Positions 62,823 to 62,859 of a stretch of 62,859 nt of DNA are shown here, piece by piece. The notes beneath the pieces were generated by a model. It was not told where the DNA came from. It worked only from the letters and a program-made list of their open reading frames with translations, and did not search any database. The DNA comes from Nostoc sp. FACHB-152. GTDB lineage: Bacteria > Cyanobacteriota > Cyanobacteriia > Cyanobacteriales > Nostocaceae. The position numbers and the translations under genes are program-made. How positions within the stretch are numbered: the first letter of the stretch is position 1; every line of letters begins with the position of its first letter. The DNA lies in NCBI RefSeq assembly GCF_014697475.1, contig NZ_JACJRV010000038.1:1-62859 (forward strand), written 5' to 3'.

Positions 62823-62859
62823 CAAAACTTGTTTTTTCGTTCAAAACTAGGAAGATTTA

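Noticed and set aside
1-62859. tRNA, rRNA or riboswitch genes
   Set aside because: I looked at the intergenic gaps and saw no cloverleaf, rRNA signature or known riboswitch core; a covariance-model search would be needed to exclude small RNAs.

Overview
The window looks like a chromosomal segment from a filamentous, heterocyst-type cyanobacterium (Nostoc, Anabaena, Calothrix or a relative). The evidence is the very frequent HIP1 octamer GCGATCGC, the low G+C base composition, several classes of small dispersed repeat familiar from Nostoc genomes, and protein architectures typical of the group: a giant Ser/Thr kinase-ATPase-histidine kinase, an NB-ARC/WD40 protein, and a DUF3365 haem sensor. 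This placement is inference, because there is no rRNA or housekeeping marker.

Layout. Positions 1-7.5 kb hold a cupin protein, then a NarL-type response regulator in an operon with its 2001-residue hybrid kinase. Positions 7.6-9.6 kb are decayed mobile DNA: a plasmid/phage-type pseudogene and a broken IS transposase, both hit by small dispersed repeats. Positions 9.7-12.8 kb encode an ABC importer (ATPase plus fused double permease). Positions 13.1-54.4 kb are one large contractile injection system (CIS) locus. Positions 54.6-61.4 kb hold a hybrid histidine kinase overlapping an NB-ARC/WD40 protein. Positions 61.4-62.7 kb hold a TauE/SafE permease with a DUF1634 partner.

The CIS locus. Nearly all structural parts of an Afp/PVC-like particle are recognisable: sheath, three gp19-type tube proteins, tube-cap/LysM-type hub connector, VgrG-like spike, gp25, gpJ-like and gpI-like baseplate proteins, AAA+ ATPase, two Pvc16/DUF4255 terminators, two small paired proteins, a DUF6760 protein and a repeat-built tape-measure candidate. 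Capsid, portal and terminase genes are absent, as are TssJLM and ClpV, so it is neither a prophage nor a type VI system. In its middle sits a cargo islet: a DUF4157 protein with a nuclease-like tail, a second protein sharing its leader, a YbjN-type chaperone candidate and a lipase.

The most interesting aspect is the signalling and membrane hardware woven through the CIS genes. There is a two-component pair at the head, a pseudokinase-TM-PstS-like fusion, three FHA-domain proteins (one fused to a methylglyoxal-synthase-like domain that lacks key catalytic residues), a Ser/Thr kinase whose tail carries six Thr motifs exactly 15 residues apart, a c-type haem HAMP sensor, and two large Ig/TM proteins that could tie the particle to a membrane. 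I propose that this is a phospho-threonine/FHA control circuit for a membrane-anchored cyanobacterial CIS, by analogy with PpkA-Fha control of type VI secretion. The assignment of CIS parts is well supported; the circuit is inference.
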